Shown here: in pieces, positions 29,663-40,544 of the stretch | How the letters are laid out: every line of letters starts with the position of its first letter | Position numbering within the stretch: the first letter of the stretch is position 1 | Origin: Odiellus spinosus | Taxonomy: Eukaryota > Arthropoda > Arachnida > Opiliones > Phalangiidae | Direction: 5' to 3' | NCBI GenBank assembly: GCA_963920705.1 | Contig: OY987226.1 | Coordinates: 13,208,501-13,272,500, forward strand | DNA: 64,000 bases | The notes under the pieces: generated by a model | The model's input: only the letters and a program-made list of their open reading frames with translations | Databases searched by the model: none | Told to the model about the DNA's origin: nothing | Translations under genes and position numbers: made by a program

Positions 29663-29668
29663 TTTATT
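29663..29668 (-). terminator. Polyadenylation signal overlapping the SNRNP25 stop codon
   Basis: AATAAA on the minus strand overlaps the TAA stop at 29666-29664, mirroring the arrangement at the TEFM end. Confidence 0.55.
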
Positions 29669-30169
29669 TTCTTTCCTTCAAACGTTTTATGAAAGTTACA
29701 TCCGAACCATTTCTAATTCCAAAATCTTTTAATTTCCAATGATCTGGAGTTAATTTTTGTCCCTCGAAATAAAACCAATATTTTTTCCAAACATATTTCC
29801 AACTAACGAGTTGCTTAATACCTTTACGAGTCTGAAAAGAATAAAAGCGTGTTTCAAATAAAATCTCACAAGACTTGATAAATATTGTACCTGTTTCATT
29901 GTTAGGTTGTATCTAATGGCTTTCTTTAAATCTAACACATTCGCGTCTTGGTCTACAACTATGTTATAACTATCCCCATCGGCTTTCCAAACTGTTACCG
30001 TCATAGCCCGTCCATGTTCTAAAGCTAATAATGAGCTTAGTTCTTCTAATGTCACGTTATGTGGCAAAGATTTTAAAAGGGGATCTTTTTCAATTAAAGA
30101 GTTTAGTTTATTTTCAATGTCATTCATGACATCCTTGTGGGAATCTTGCGGAAGGTCAAAATCATCCAT
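29664..30169 (-). CDS. SNRNP25: U11/U12 snRNP 25 kDa protein (minor spliceosome)
   Basis: Two exons, 30169-29891 and 29831-29664 (phase 0 junction, 148 aa). The protein has an acidic N-terminal helix followed by a ubiquitin-like fold. Family blocks, by memory of human SNRNP25, are DPLLKSLP, TLEEL, ALEHGRAMTVTVWK, NVLDLKKAI, LVSWKYVWKKYW, KLTPDHWKLKDFGIRNGSDV and FIKRL at the end. It is a structural component of the U11/U12 di-snRNP that recognises U12-type introns. Its start codon is 15 bases after the COX19 stop on the same strand, and its stop is 36 bases from that of the convergent TEFM gene. There is almost no room for a separate promoter. Confidence 0.95.
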
Positions 30170-30184
30170 TTTATTAGTCTTTGT

Positions 30185-30555
30185 TTATTGCTTTGTGTCA
30201 AAACCCAATTTGGCCCACTCTTCCTTCGACATTAACTGCCTAAAATCAGTTTTAAAATTAGATAAGGAAACGGAAATCAATAATTATTTTGGTATTCTTT
30301 ACTTATCCATACGACACTGCAAGTAATCTTTGGATAACTCTCGACAGACACTATTATCACTATCGTTTTCGTTCAAACACAACAAATATTTAAGCATGAA
30401 TCGTTTACATTCGCCTAGAATTAAAACAAATGGGATGTGGGAAACGTAACTTTATTAAAAATGATTTGGGAATTACCTTCGTGATCTAATGGGAAACTTC
30501 CTTTATCAGGTGCTTTTGGGGTAAATACTTTTTGGCCAAAGCTCATAGATGACAT
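30185..30555 (-). CDS. COX19: Cytochrome c oxidase assembly protein COX19
   Basis: Three exons, 30555-30477, 30414-30303 and 30239-30185, in phase, 81 aa (human about 90 from memory). It is a soluble twin-CX9C protein of the mitochondrial intermembrane space needed for copper delivery to cytochrome oxidase. The two CX9C motifs are CKRFMLKYLLC and CRELSKDYLQC. The N-terminal block SFGQKVFTPKAPDKGSFPLD is strongly family-typical. There is no cleavable presequence, as expected for MIA40 substrates. It lies head-to-head with the GM130 gene, 834 bases away. Confidence 0.96.
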
Positions 30556-31389
30556 TGAAATTAAATTTAAATTAAATCATTCCTAATTAAGAAAATAGTA
30601 AGAGTGGGACTCCTATCTCGGATTAAGAATTTGTTACGCTCCGCGTCACATAGGGCAAATATTAGCAGACGAACGTAAGATAATGTTAGAAAATTACTCA
30701 CAAGGACGGAAATAAGCACAAAACACTAAATATTGTCTATTGAAATTTCCAAATGTCCCGCTTGGAGTTGGTGTCAAAGGTAAATACGCTGCGTTTTGAT
30801 TTACAAACGTTACTGCTAAATTCAGAAGGAAAGACATGAGCAGCTAGTTTCCCCCACAATTCTAAAGAATCGCTACCCAATGAAAGCGGCCTAGGTATAC
30901 AAAGCAAATTTCTCTAGAACATAGAGAAACGCGAGTGATGAGAACCAGCAGCTGTGCGAGTGTGCTTACAGTGGTTTATTTACCAGCCTGAACATAAACA
31001 TAAAAGCATTGTATTCTCACCTAATCGAATGAACGACCGATTCTGCCAAATTGACGGCGATCTTTACTACCCCGTAATCACTTTAAGGACTCGCTTAGTT
31101 TTAGGTAATCGCCGCTGTACAGATTTTACGGAAGTGGCTAACCCGACATTCTAAGGAACGAAACTATATATGCGTAAGGTGATTTGAATTTCCCGCTATT
31201 TAGGACGTCAACTCTTGAAGGGGATAAGACAGTTAGCAGCTGATCTGCCTTCCAGAGCCAAAATTTAAGCGTAGGAGTTAAACTACTATTAAATAATCCT
31301 AGTGGGCCTTTAACTTTTCCGGAGGGAAACGGTGGAATGCCATACAGAATGTAAAATCCCGTTTTGTAGGTGACTGTGTCGTGTCCAAG
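30556..31389. promoter_or_regulatory. Divergent intergenic region between the COX19 and GM130 genes
   Basis: 834 bases between the two start codons. A 66-codon plus-strand frame at 30954-31154 has no family resemblance and is not called. Presumably it carries both promoters. No TATA box is obvious. Confidence 0.4.
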
Positions 31390-34300
31390 ATGTCTGATCG
31401 TTTAGATGATAGAAAAGAAAAGGTTGCAGCTGGCTTAAAAAAAGTATGTTTTTCAAACCTTTACCTTTGAATCATAATCTTTATACCTAAATAATTATCT
31501 TTAGGAGGTTCTAGTTAAGTAAAAATACAACAAAGATTTAAATATTTTTATAAAGGGTACCCATAGTTTAGGAATAATATTGACAACATTATCTTGCTCT
31601 AACTTTTAAGGCTTGGCTAAATAAATTAGGATTCGAATCATTCGATTAATATTTGGTATCTATTTATCAAATTAAAATTCAAATAAAAATTATGTTATAC
31701 AAACTTTATGTCGAGAAAATACTTAATCTTTTATAGAGAAATTTCCCTTTTTAAATATAAAAGCCTACTTTTGGTATCGGCCTAAATTTACCAACAAATA
31801 TATCCTTATTGCAATTTTGCATAGTTAAAACAGTTCCAGCAAAGATCAGGAAGAAAGTCAAAACCAAAACCGGACACTCCAAACTCACCTAAGACCTCAA
31901 ACTGTAAATCAAGCCCTGATCTTAGTAATTCTCCTAAAGCATTGCAACCAGAGGTTAACAAATTAATTATAATTTGTAATACCATATTTGAACCATCTCT
32001 ATATAATTTACAAGACATTTCTAATTATAACTCTATAGAATGGGCAAGATGGTTTAATTACCCCAGATAATTACCAAAATACATTACCAAGAGCAGCGAG
32101 GTAGTTATATAAAAAAAATAACGAATTTTGATCAAAAAATTTAATTTCACCCCTTCATTTTTAAATTAGCTCCGAGGCTTTATCTTCCATAGATCTGCGA
32201 TCACCTCAAGTGCCTCGTCAAATTTCATCCAAAAACTCTTTAAACAAGATAAATTCCACGTAATATTATTAATTTAATTTTAAATAAAATTTAAGTTAAT
32301 CTCTTTATATAATAAATATAGGGATGAACTCTTATCTTCTCGCGAAAGTATACGTCAAATCACTCAAAGAATAAACGGACTAATGTCTCAAACGCGGAAC
32401 TTAGTTAATGGGGATGGTGAGAATATTGCCAGCGAAGCTATCGTGGAAAATGGAAATGATCTTTCAAGCCTTCAGAGGCGAAATCAAGAACTCGCGGCCA
32501 CACTCAATGAACAACAACAATCAAATCAACAGTTGCAATTTCAAATACAGGATCTGGTAAATGACTCATTTGATATCTAATGTATTTAAATTTAAATTTG
32601 TATCTATATTGAGAATAGACTTCTCGATTAAATCGATTACAAAAAGAACATGAAAAAGAAAAAGAAGCGTTGCGAGAGAAAGCTTATAAGGAGCAAGTGG
32701 CTGTTAAGGACCAATTACAAGTTCACATCCAAACTATTGGCATTTTGGTGGCAGAAAAAACCGAATTGCAATCTACGTTAAATCAAAGTCAGCAGACGGC
32801 GAAACAAAAAGCTGGTTAGAATCTTTATCCTTTAATAACAAATCATTAAGGGAATACTTTTTTATTCTAGTTTTTGGATCAATTACCAGTACTCATTTTT
32901 ATTAGTTATTAAATCAGTTATGAGTACTCGTTTTAATTAGTTAAATCAATTTAGAGTACTCGTTTTAATTAGTTAAATCAATTTAGAGTACTCGTTTTAA
33001 TTAGTTAAATCAATTTCGAGTACTCGTTTTAATTAGTTAAATCAATTTCGAGTACTCGATTTCTATAACAGTAATTGCTCAATTACAAGTAATTAACTTT
33101 TTTTAGCTGAAGTTGAAGAATTGCAAGGCAGATTGCGAGCGTCACGTCACAGAGGGAACGATTTGGAACGAGATTTAGCCGCACAAACCGTAGCTAATCA
33201 ACAGCTTGAAAAATCGAATAAAGAATTGGCGAAAGAAGTCGACCGATTAAAAATGGAAACCTACAAAACGGGGAAAACAAATGAAGAGTTAACTCTACAA
33301 AAAGATGAATTTGGGGAGAAATTGAAAAGCAAAATATCTGAGAATCATCAACTACGAGAGCAACTCTCTGATTTGAATTCCAAATTAACGATGCAAGAGT
33401 TGTACATCGGACAATTAACTAACAATGGTTCGAACGATCCTTCCAATCCAAACTCCGCTTCGGCCACTATGCAACAATTGGAAGATTTACACCAAGAGAA
33501 ATTGGAACTGGAAAGAATAGTCGCTGATAATAAAGAAACATTCCAAAGATTGGTGGTTGAAAAGGAAAAGCAATCAGAACACTACCAATTGTTCGTTAAA
33601 CAATTAAATTCCCATTTAGATTCAATTAAAGAGGAGGTTAGGATTAATCATTAATTTTTTTAGTAATTTTTAGGGCTGGGCGAGTACTACTTCACCCAAC
33701 CTGACTCAATTCAGGTCTTGCGAGATTGATCTAGCGCCACAAGAAATTGAAAAATTCGCGAGACTGTTTTACATACTTTGGGAATTATTAGTGTATATTT
33801 ATTTCATATTCTTGCATTGTCAAGTTTTTTGAGTATACTCCTAACTCCTCAAGAGTAGTAAAGGAAGACTCATTGAGTAATGAGTACTCGGCTTGGTTTT
33901 GGACCAAAACAAGTACTCACCCAGCCCTTGACAAATTATTTTATATCTATCATTTAAATCAATGTTTTACTTTAATCGTAGTTAAGACTAGTCAACCAAG
34001 ATAGGCAAACTATCGTAGATGAGAAACGAAAACTGGAAAAACAGCTAATGGAACTTCAACAACAGCCCGTCATTAGTAACGAAATTTCTTCCGAAACAAA
34101 CCAATTAACCGAAGGTTTAGAGATATTACGAAAGGAAAACGAAGAGTTGAAACTTCAATTAAACTCTCAAGTACAAAAGATGTAGTTTTTCTTTTACGCA
34201 ACATTTTTATCAATTATCTTAATTTTGTTTTAAGATAAATGATAATGGACAGTTTGCGAATCTCATCCAAGAAAAAGAGATCCAAATTACAGAGTTAGAA

Positions 34301-36244
34301 CAAGATATCGCTCGATTAAAAGACCAATCATTAGATAGCGGACAACTCTTGGAAAGAATGCAAAGTGATAAAGTGGCGGCTAGTCGCGCTGTAACCCAGA
34401 ATCGGGAACTGAAAAGGCAACTACAAGAATTGCAAGACCAAATTGTTCGATTGGTAAGAGTTTTACTTTTACCATTATGTAGCAAGACAAAATAAGTTAT
34501 CTAGGCATAGCTTGGGGCGCGAGGTCCAAAAATTGCTTTCCAGGCATCTAAAAATTAGAATCAAACACAAGTTCTACAAGCTTAGCTCTAGATGCGAGAA
34601 CCAAAAAAGTTCTCCCTTCTTAGAGGCTGTTACAAGCACAAGGACCTAAAATATAATTACTAAAAAAATAATGTTAATTAATTTAAACAGAACAATGATA
34701 AATTAGAAATTACTGAAAAATTTGATGGCGAACATCATGTTGCTAAAGAATTAGGAGAAAGATTAGTCCAGCAGGAAGAAGAATTAAAAGAATTGAGAGA
34801 CCAAGTAAATATATTTCGTTTAACTCAACTTGCAGGGTATTCAGGCTAATTTATCAAATTTTATAGATTAACATGCGTGACAAACAGCTACAAAATTTGG
34901 AAGATTCTAAAACTAAACATCAATTGAAAGAACATCAAATCGTCGATCGAATGAGACATTACGAAGCTCAGGGTCAATTGAGTGAAATGTTGCAACAGGA
35001 ATTAGCTCAAGCTCAAGAACGAATCAAAGTCTTGTCCAACCAAAATTCCCAATTACGAATGGCCTTGGCTAAACAAGCCGAAGCTTCGGTTATAAACGAT
35101 AACAAAAACGAAGATGGCGATCAAAGCAAGAGAAACGATTTAGTGGCTTCACTCTCAGCCTCGGTACATCAGTTGGAATTGGAACGAGACCAATTAATGC
35201 GACAAGTCGAGTCGCAACAGGATCAGAGAGAATCCTTGAAAGCCCAAATGAAAGAGTTCGCCGCTAATAGGAGAAATGATGGAGGAACTGAAAATCCGGA
35301 TGGAATTATTTCCAAAAAAGAATACGAATCGTTGAAAGATAATATGAACAAGTTGGAGGAAAGATTTAGGAAAACTATGGATCAAATCGCTGAGTTGACT
35401 GATCAGAAGCAACAATTGGAACATTTAGTCACACAGTTGCAAGGAGAAACAGATACTATTGGTAAGACAAACCCATTTTTTTTATTATAGGCAATGTTTT
35501 GCGCATATTTTAACGTCCCTAACTGATTAATAACAACACCTTACTCGTTTTCATTATCCCTTTGAAAATCGTTACCAGCCGATTACATTACTCTCTACCA
35601 AGTCCAAAGAGGAGTAATGAAACAACGGGCCGAAGAAAAGGATGAATATATTTCGCAATTGGCTCGAGATAGGGAAGAACTAAAGGTATAACAATTCAAA
35701 TTACTAAGTTGGTTTCCCGATGGCGTTAAAACTATAATATTGGTTGATTTCAGAATAAACTAAGCGAACTTCAAGATTTAATGATAAAATTGATGGAGGA
35801 GAAGAAAGCTTTACAAGCAAACAACGCTAATAACATCAACAAAACCCCAGGATACGCCTTGCCTTTAACTAACGATAACCAGAAAGATTCTGACCAAGGA
35901 AATATAGGTAAAGGTTTAAAAACATCCTACCTTTCGTTTCATTTAATGTTCCGTCTCTCATGATGATTTGATCACGATTTAATGTTGTATCAAATTATGA
36001 ATCTGTAATTAAAAAAAAAAATTGATTAACAATTTTTTCAGGTCAAATTGAGAAACGTAAACTCGATAATAAAGAAAATGGTGGCGAAATCTTAGCCAAA
36101 AAATCCACACCAGGTACCGAAAATACGGCTAAGAAAATAATGGATTTATTAAATGATATAGGAACATCTAATTTGATTGAAAAACCCACGATAGACACTT
36201 TTCATCCGTGCCCAGTATGTTCGGGTCGCCTTATGACTGTATAA
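31390..36244 (+). CDS. GOLGA2: Golgin GM130, cis-Golgi tethering coiled-coil protein
   Basis: Fourteen exons: 31390-31443, 31825-31953, 32039-32100, 32170-32259, 32322-32556, 32619-32814, 33107-33636, 33982-34170, 34235-34453, 34691-34804, 34867-35461, 35579-35685, 35754-35907, 36042-36244 (958 aa; human about 1000). The donor after 34170 (CAA then GTACAA) is the only phase-0 choice I found; a stronger-looking GT at 34182 breaks the frame. The N-terminus is basic ([16 protein letters not shown]) with several SP/TP sites. In mammals this region binds p115 and is phosphorylated in mitosis. A long coiled coil follows. GM130-specific blocks are [32 protein letters not shown] and EEYISQLA-type [14 protein letters not shown], and TAKKIMDLL near the end. 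It acts with GRASP65 in vesicle tethering. The C-terminus is [14 protein letters not shown], unlike the mammalian tail. Confidence 0.94.
32880..33060. repeat. 32-bp minisatellite built on GAGTACTC, GM130 intron 6
   Basis: About five copies of a 32-base unit (GAGTACTCGTTTTAATTAG then TTAAATCAATTT(A/C)). Period measured between 32954 and 32986. Confidence 0.9.
33672..33928. mobile_element. Inverted-repeat element with GAGTACT ends, GM130 intron 7
   Basis: The left end AGGGCTGGGCGAGTACT (33672-33688) is inverted at 33912-33928 (AGTACTCACCCAGCCCT; one mismatch). The interior also has GAGTACTCGG at about 33888. It is about 257 bases with no coding capacity. Confidence 0.75.
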
Positions 36245-36435
36245 ACCTAACAATTTATTCGTGTATAATTAAATTAACGCTTCCATTTTAGTTTAATTAA
36301 AGGATAAGTCTGATGAAAATTGTTTTTTTCAATCTTTATGGAAAAATGGAATGTGATAAACGCGTCCCCAAATCTTACGAATGCTTGTTTTTAAAAGCAA
36401 TAAGTTACTTTTCAAAAAGATACTTGAAAACTTAT

Positions 36436-36612
36436 TTAAAGGGAGCCTGAAGGTAATGTAGCGTATCATGTGTTGAGTAAAACACTTACCTTAATTTTGC
36501 CGTAATTAAGCGGACTAAAACATATGTGACTGGAGGAAGGTACTTTTTTAATACTCTATTATGGTTTTGTTAACAACATAGGGCCTTTACTTTTCCTTCG
36601 GGCTCCCTTTAA
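36436..36612. mobile_element. TTAA family B element, copy 2 (177 bp)
   Basis: TTAA then AGGGAGCCTGAAGGTAA at the left. The right end is TTTTCCTTCGGGCTCCCT then TTAA. It shares AGGGAGCC termini with the 335-bp element at 26390 but has a different interior. Confidence 0.85.
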
Positions 36613-39600
36613 TATTGGGCATATTTGTCTACTTTTTAACGTAATCTTCAATTTTAGTTGTGCCTAATATTTGGGTTTGTCTGGATTTTACAGTTAAGAC
36701 ATGGATTAAATTTGAACATATTTGTCTGAATTTAATATCTTGTTCAAAATTTTTCTTATTTGTCCTATGTTTTAGACATTTTCCCAAATGTTAGACACAT
36801 TTGACTTGTTCAGATTTTAGACACATGTCCAAATTTTAGACAGTGTATTTTTGGACCAGTTTAAACTACATTTTCTTCTGGTATAAGAATTTTTTTATAA
36901 GTCTAATTTTATCGAATACGTAATAATTGGAAATAATAATTACTGAGATTTGTCCTTTAAAAAAAAATGAAACCAATGTGATTTGTAAACGGAGAAATTA
37001 TCTATTATTAAGTATGTACAAAAAATAACCATAAAAATAACTAGGCATCTTTTTGTATTAAGAAAAAAATATCATATGTATATTCCAAAAAAAAAAAAAG
37101 GGGGTGTAAAGCCTATCTCTAGATTTCCGCTTTTTTATAATAAGTGTATTTGGGTGTTTTCTATCGCTGGGTTGGTGTTTAGTTGTTTACGTTCCTTTTT
37201 CATTTCTTAAAATAATATTTGTACAACAAACAACAATTATTAGCGAGCACTCAACCACGAACAATGATAAAAATATGTACCAGTAATTTTAGAGAAAAAT
37301 AAAAAAAGGTGGAAATTAAATGAGATACGCTTTTAAATAAAAGATTTTGGGCAATTGTGCCAAAAACAAATGAAAGAAATTCACTATTATAACAAAATAA
37401 AAGATTTATAACATAAAATTTTACCTTCGCGTTATAATTTATGGTATATTAGTTGTGAAGACCCCTTTGTATTGTTAATATTTGTGAGCCATGCGAGATG
37501 TAGCTATTCTGTGGCCTTCACCATCTTGTTCTTAATGAAACCTTGTGGGAAGATAGTCATTTTTCGCCACAGCACTAATCTTAAGCTTAATTCAATTTAC
37601 AGTCAATTTAATTATGATTTAATTTGATTAGTTTCATTCTATTTGTTCTGGGGCATTAGAATCGGCTACCTTGTTCAGATTACTTTTTGCCAATAGGCGC
37701 GCTATTATTGTTTGACGTCACAGTGTTATCTGCTCTGAGGCAAGGTTTCATTGAAGACCCTATCTGCTTTTGAACTTTCCCCTTTAACATAATCTTCACT
37801 TATGCACACAATTCTTATGGTCAGCGTCGTCTACAGTCTACTAAGCAAGGAAAGAATGCGATTTTACAGGGGTTTTCAAAATTGCAAATAGTCTCTTTAA
37901 GAACTTTAACTAATTTACATACTTATAGAAGATAAACTTATGATACTATGCTACAAATTAGAGGGGTGTATAAATCCTGGGCTTGATTAAATAATGTTAG
38001 AATTTAAGGTTGAAATGGGAACCCCGGGAATATGGCAATGAATCCAAAGCACACCACACCAACGATGTTACAATTCTATCATCCATTAAATTGAAGGGTA
38101 ACCCATCAATTAGGTTAAGTATATCTTTATGGTAATCATCGACTCGACGGGAGAGAAGGGCCAAAAGTAGAGGGTGTTTTTAGCTGATACTAGAAAGATG
38201 GGCTCACTTTTTTTTTTTTTTTTTTTTTTTTTTTTGAGAGAGGGAGGACCAAAAATGAACACAGCAGGGTATAGTGAAAAATATCTCCCAGTAAAAAAAA
38301 AGAATTTGGCTGCCGCGCGGAAGCTGACGGTGTATAAAAGCGTTGGTAACGCAAAGCTTAGAATGTAACTCCAAGTGAAAGATGGTTATTAATGCTAGTC
38401 TTGACAAATAACCAAATAAATATGGCTTGGGCGTTTCATCATCCCCACTTCTTTCCGTAAGTCTATCCAACGTAAGAGGTTGAATACGGTCAAAGCGTGT
38501 CAAAGTCACGAGGAGATACATTACTAGGGTGTATTCATTCATTACACTTTCCCGAATGAATTTTAGAATTTGAAGCGAGAGATACAAACTTCGAGAGAGC
38601 TGGAGGAGAGAAAAATCTGAAGGCAAGTGAAGCCATTCAGACATTATGACATAAAGATAGCGAGGAGGATTTTTAAGAATGGTTAAAGATAGTTCATAAC
38701 CTTTTACAACCTTACTAGTACCTTGAGTTATGAACGAACGCAAGTAGGGTTTTATAAACCTAACACTTTCAGAGTTTTCTAAACGAATTTTACATGGTTC
38801 TTCAATAATTGTTAGTATAATAACAAATAGTAAGAGCTTTCAAAAAATAATGATATTTTTCGAAATGTTAAAATTAGACATTTAGATTACCAATTTAGAC
38901 AAAAACTAATTGGTAAAACCTCGCGGTTTTCGATGATTTCCTCGCTTGTGTTCCATAGCATATTAATTAAACATTAATATGTAAATTACGCTTTATATAA
39001 GCCTACAATTAAGTTAGTGCAGCAACCACAAGCTTCAAATCCCCGCTTATAATTTTATCGGGAAGTATCAGCGAAGATCTACAAAATACTATCAGGAGTG
39101 GATCACCAGTAGTTAAAGGGAAGCTTCCAGAATCGAAATTTTTGCGAAATTCAAGGTCTACACCGTTACAACGCGTAACGTTAGGGTTTAAGGTTCTCTA
39201 ATCGACCTTAGACACCCATTCTTGGTTTAAAACTATTCAGGAACTCTGGTACGATGCAAAAATAGTCTGGAAGACACATGTGACGAAATTTGAGAGCTTA
39301 TTTTTGGGGGGAAATCTTTCGAATTCGAAATAAACGCGTGACAGGCGAGCTATTTCCTATTTTCGCGCCTTATTTTCGAGGCGTTTCTTCCAAAATGAGG
39401 CGAAGAAGAGCGAGATGAGCTAGCGATCTTGACACCCTTCTCTCACACCGAGAAAACCAGACGTAGGTTGCTATATTCAGAGAATCTTATTATAGGATGT
39501 TGAGCGTTCTATAGGGGGATGGGTGGATTGTTTTAGACGTAAGAATAAACTCCGATTGATGAAGGAATTTTTTAGAGAAACTCCAGGATGAAAAAACGTT

Positions 39601-39869
39601 GCTAAGACTAGTAATTTAAGAGTAATAGATAAAATTAAAATTTATGGTTGTTATTTCACGATGATTTAGCTTAACTCCAAAAAGGTTAGGTCCTATCTGC
39701 TCTATAATCTGGAATCATCTTAGCTCATTCCCACAGCTTAGCTTGTACAATTTGTTACAGTCTAACGTCGTATGCTAAGCAAGAAAAGAAAGGAATTTTA
39801 AAGGGAATTTAAAAATCACAAAAAGCACCCTTTAACCTTCCCTAGAGTATTTAGTCATCACCGTATGAC

Positions 39870-40544
39870 AAAGGGAGGCTGTCACCATTTTTTCGAAGAT
39901 ATATTTAATGTTTATATTTTTTCATATTATTAAAAATTCATATTAAAAATTTTGCACATCTGAGTTAACGAGTTCAAAATAAAAATGAAAAAATATATAG
40001 ATTTTATTTTTCGTTCCGCTTGATTACGTAAAATGATTCTGGAACGTAATTAGCGATACGTTTTTTAAATTGTCTTTCTGAGTTAAGTACTTTCACATAA
40101 AAGACAGCGCGAAAGAAACCATGACGAGATCGGACGTACCAGAACGCGTACCAGAATCCATTGACGGCTCTGTAATATCCACGTAGGATAGTTTTGTTTT
40201 AAGAAAGCCGCGTTCACACTAGAGAATTTGAAACCAGTTTTTAACAGTTCTGGGAAGGTCAAAATATAAATTTTTCGGATCCATTGTAAAGTTTTTTGTC
40301 AAGAAAAATGGAATTATTAGCCCAGAAAATCTATTTGAACGATGGAAACGGTTCGAAAATGATTTCAAAGTGTCTAGTGTGAACGTAGCTAAAATGTCGA
40401 AAATGGCGATTAAAAAATATTTATTTTAACTGTCGCAATAAATCCTTTTTTTATCTTTTTTTGTTTTTTTTTTTTTCAAAATTTCTACTCAAATGCCCTA
40501 ATTGGATTTTGGAACTCATAAAAAATCCGTGACAGCCTCACTTT
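39870..40544. mobile_element. CTGTCAC-terminus element, copy 2
   Basis: The left end is AAGGGAGGCTGTCACCATTT and the right end is AATCCGTGACAGCCTCACTT. It carries another inverted-repeat element at 40206-40390. The sub-terminal segments resemble the copies at 46011 and 63168. Confidence 0.75.
40206..40390. mobile_element. 185-bp inverted-repeat element nested in the CTGTCAC copy
   Basis: The left end AGCCGCGTTCACACTAG and right end CTAGTGTGAACGTAGCT are complementary at 15 of 17 positions. No open frame. Confidence 0.75.

Noticed and set aside
30954..31154. 66-codon plus-strand frame between COX19 and GM130
   Set aside because: No similarity, no splice continuation, and it lies in the divergent promoter region.
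34171..34182. GM130 donor at 34182 (GTAGTT)
   Set aside because: It leaves phase 2 and creates an immediate stop with the next acceptor; the donor at 34171 keeps the frame.
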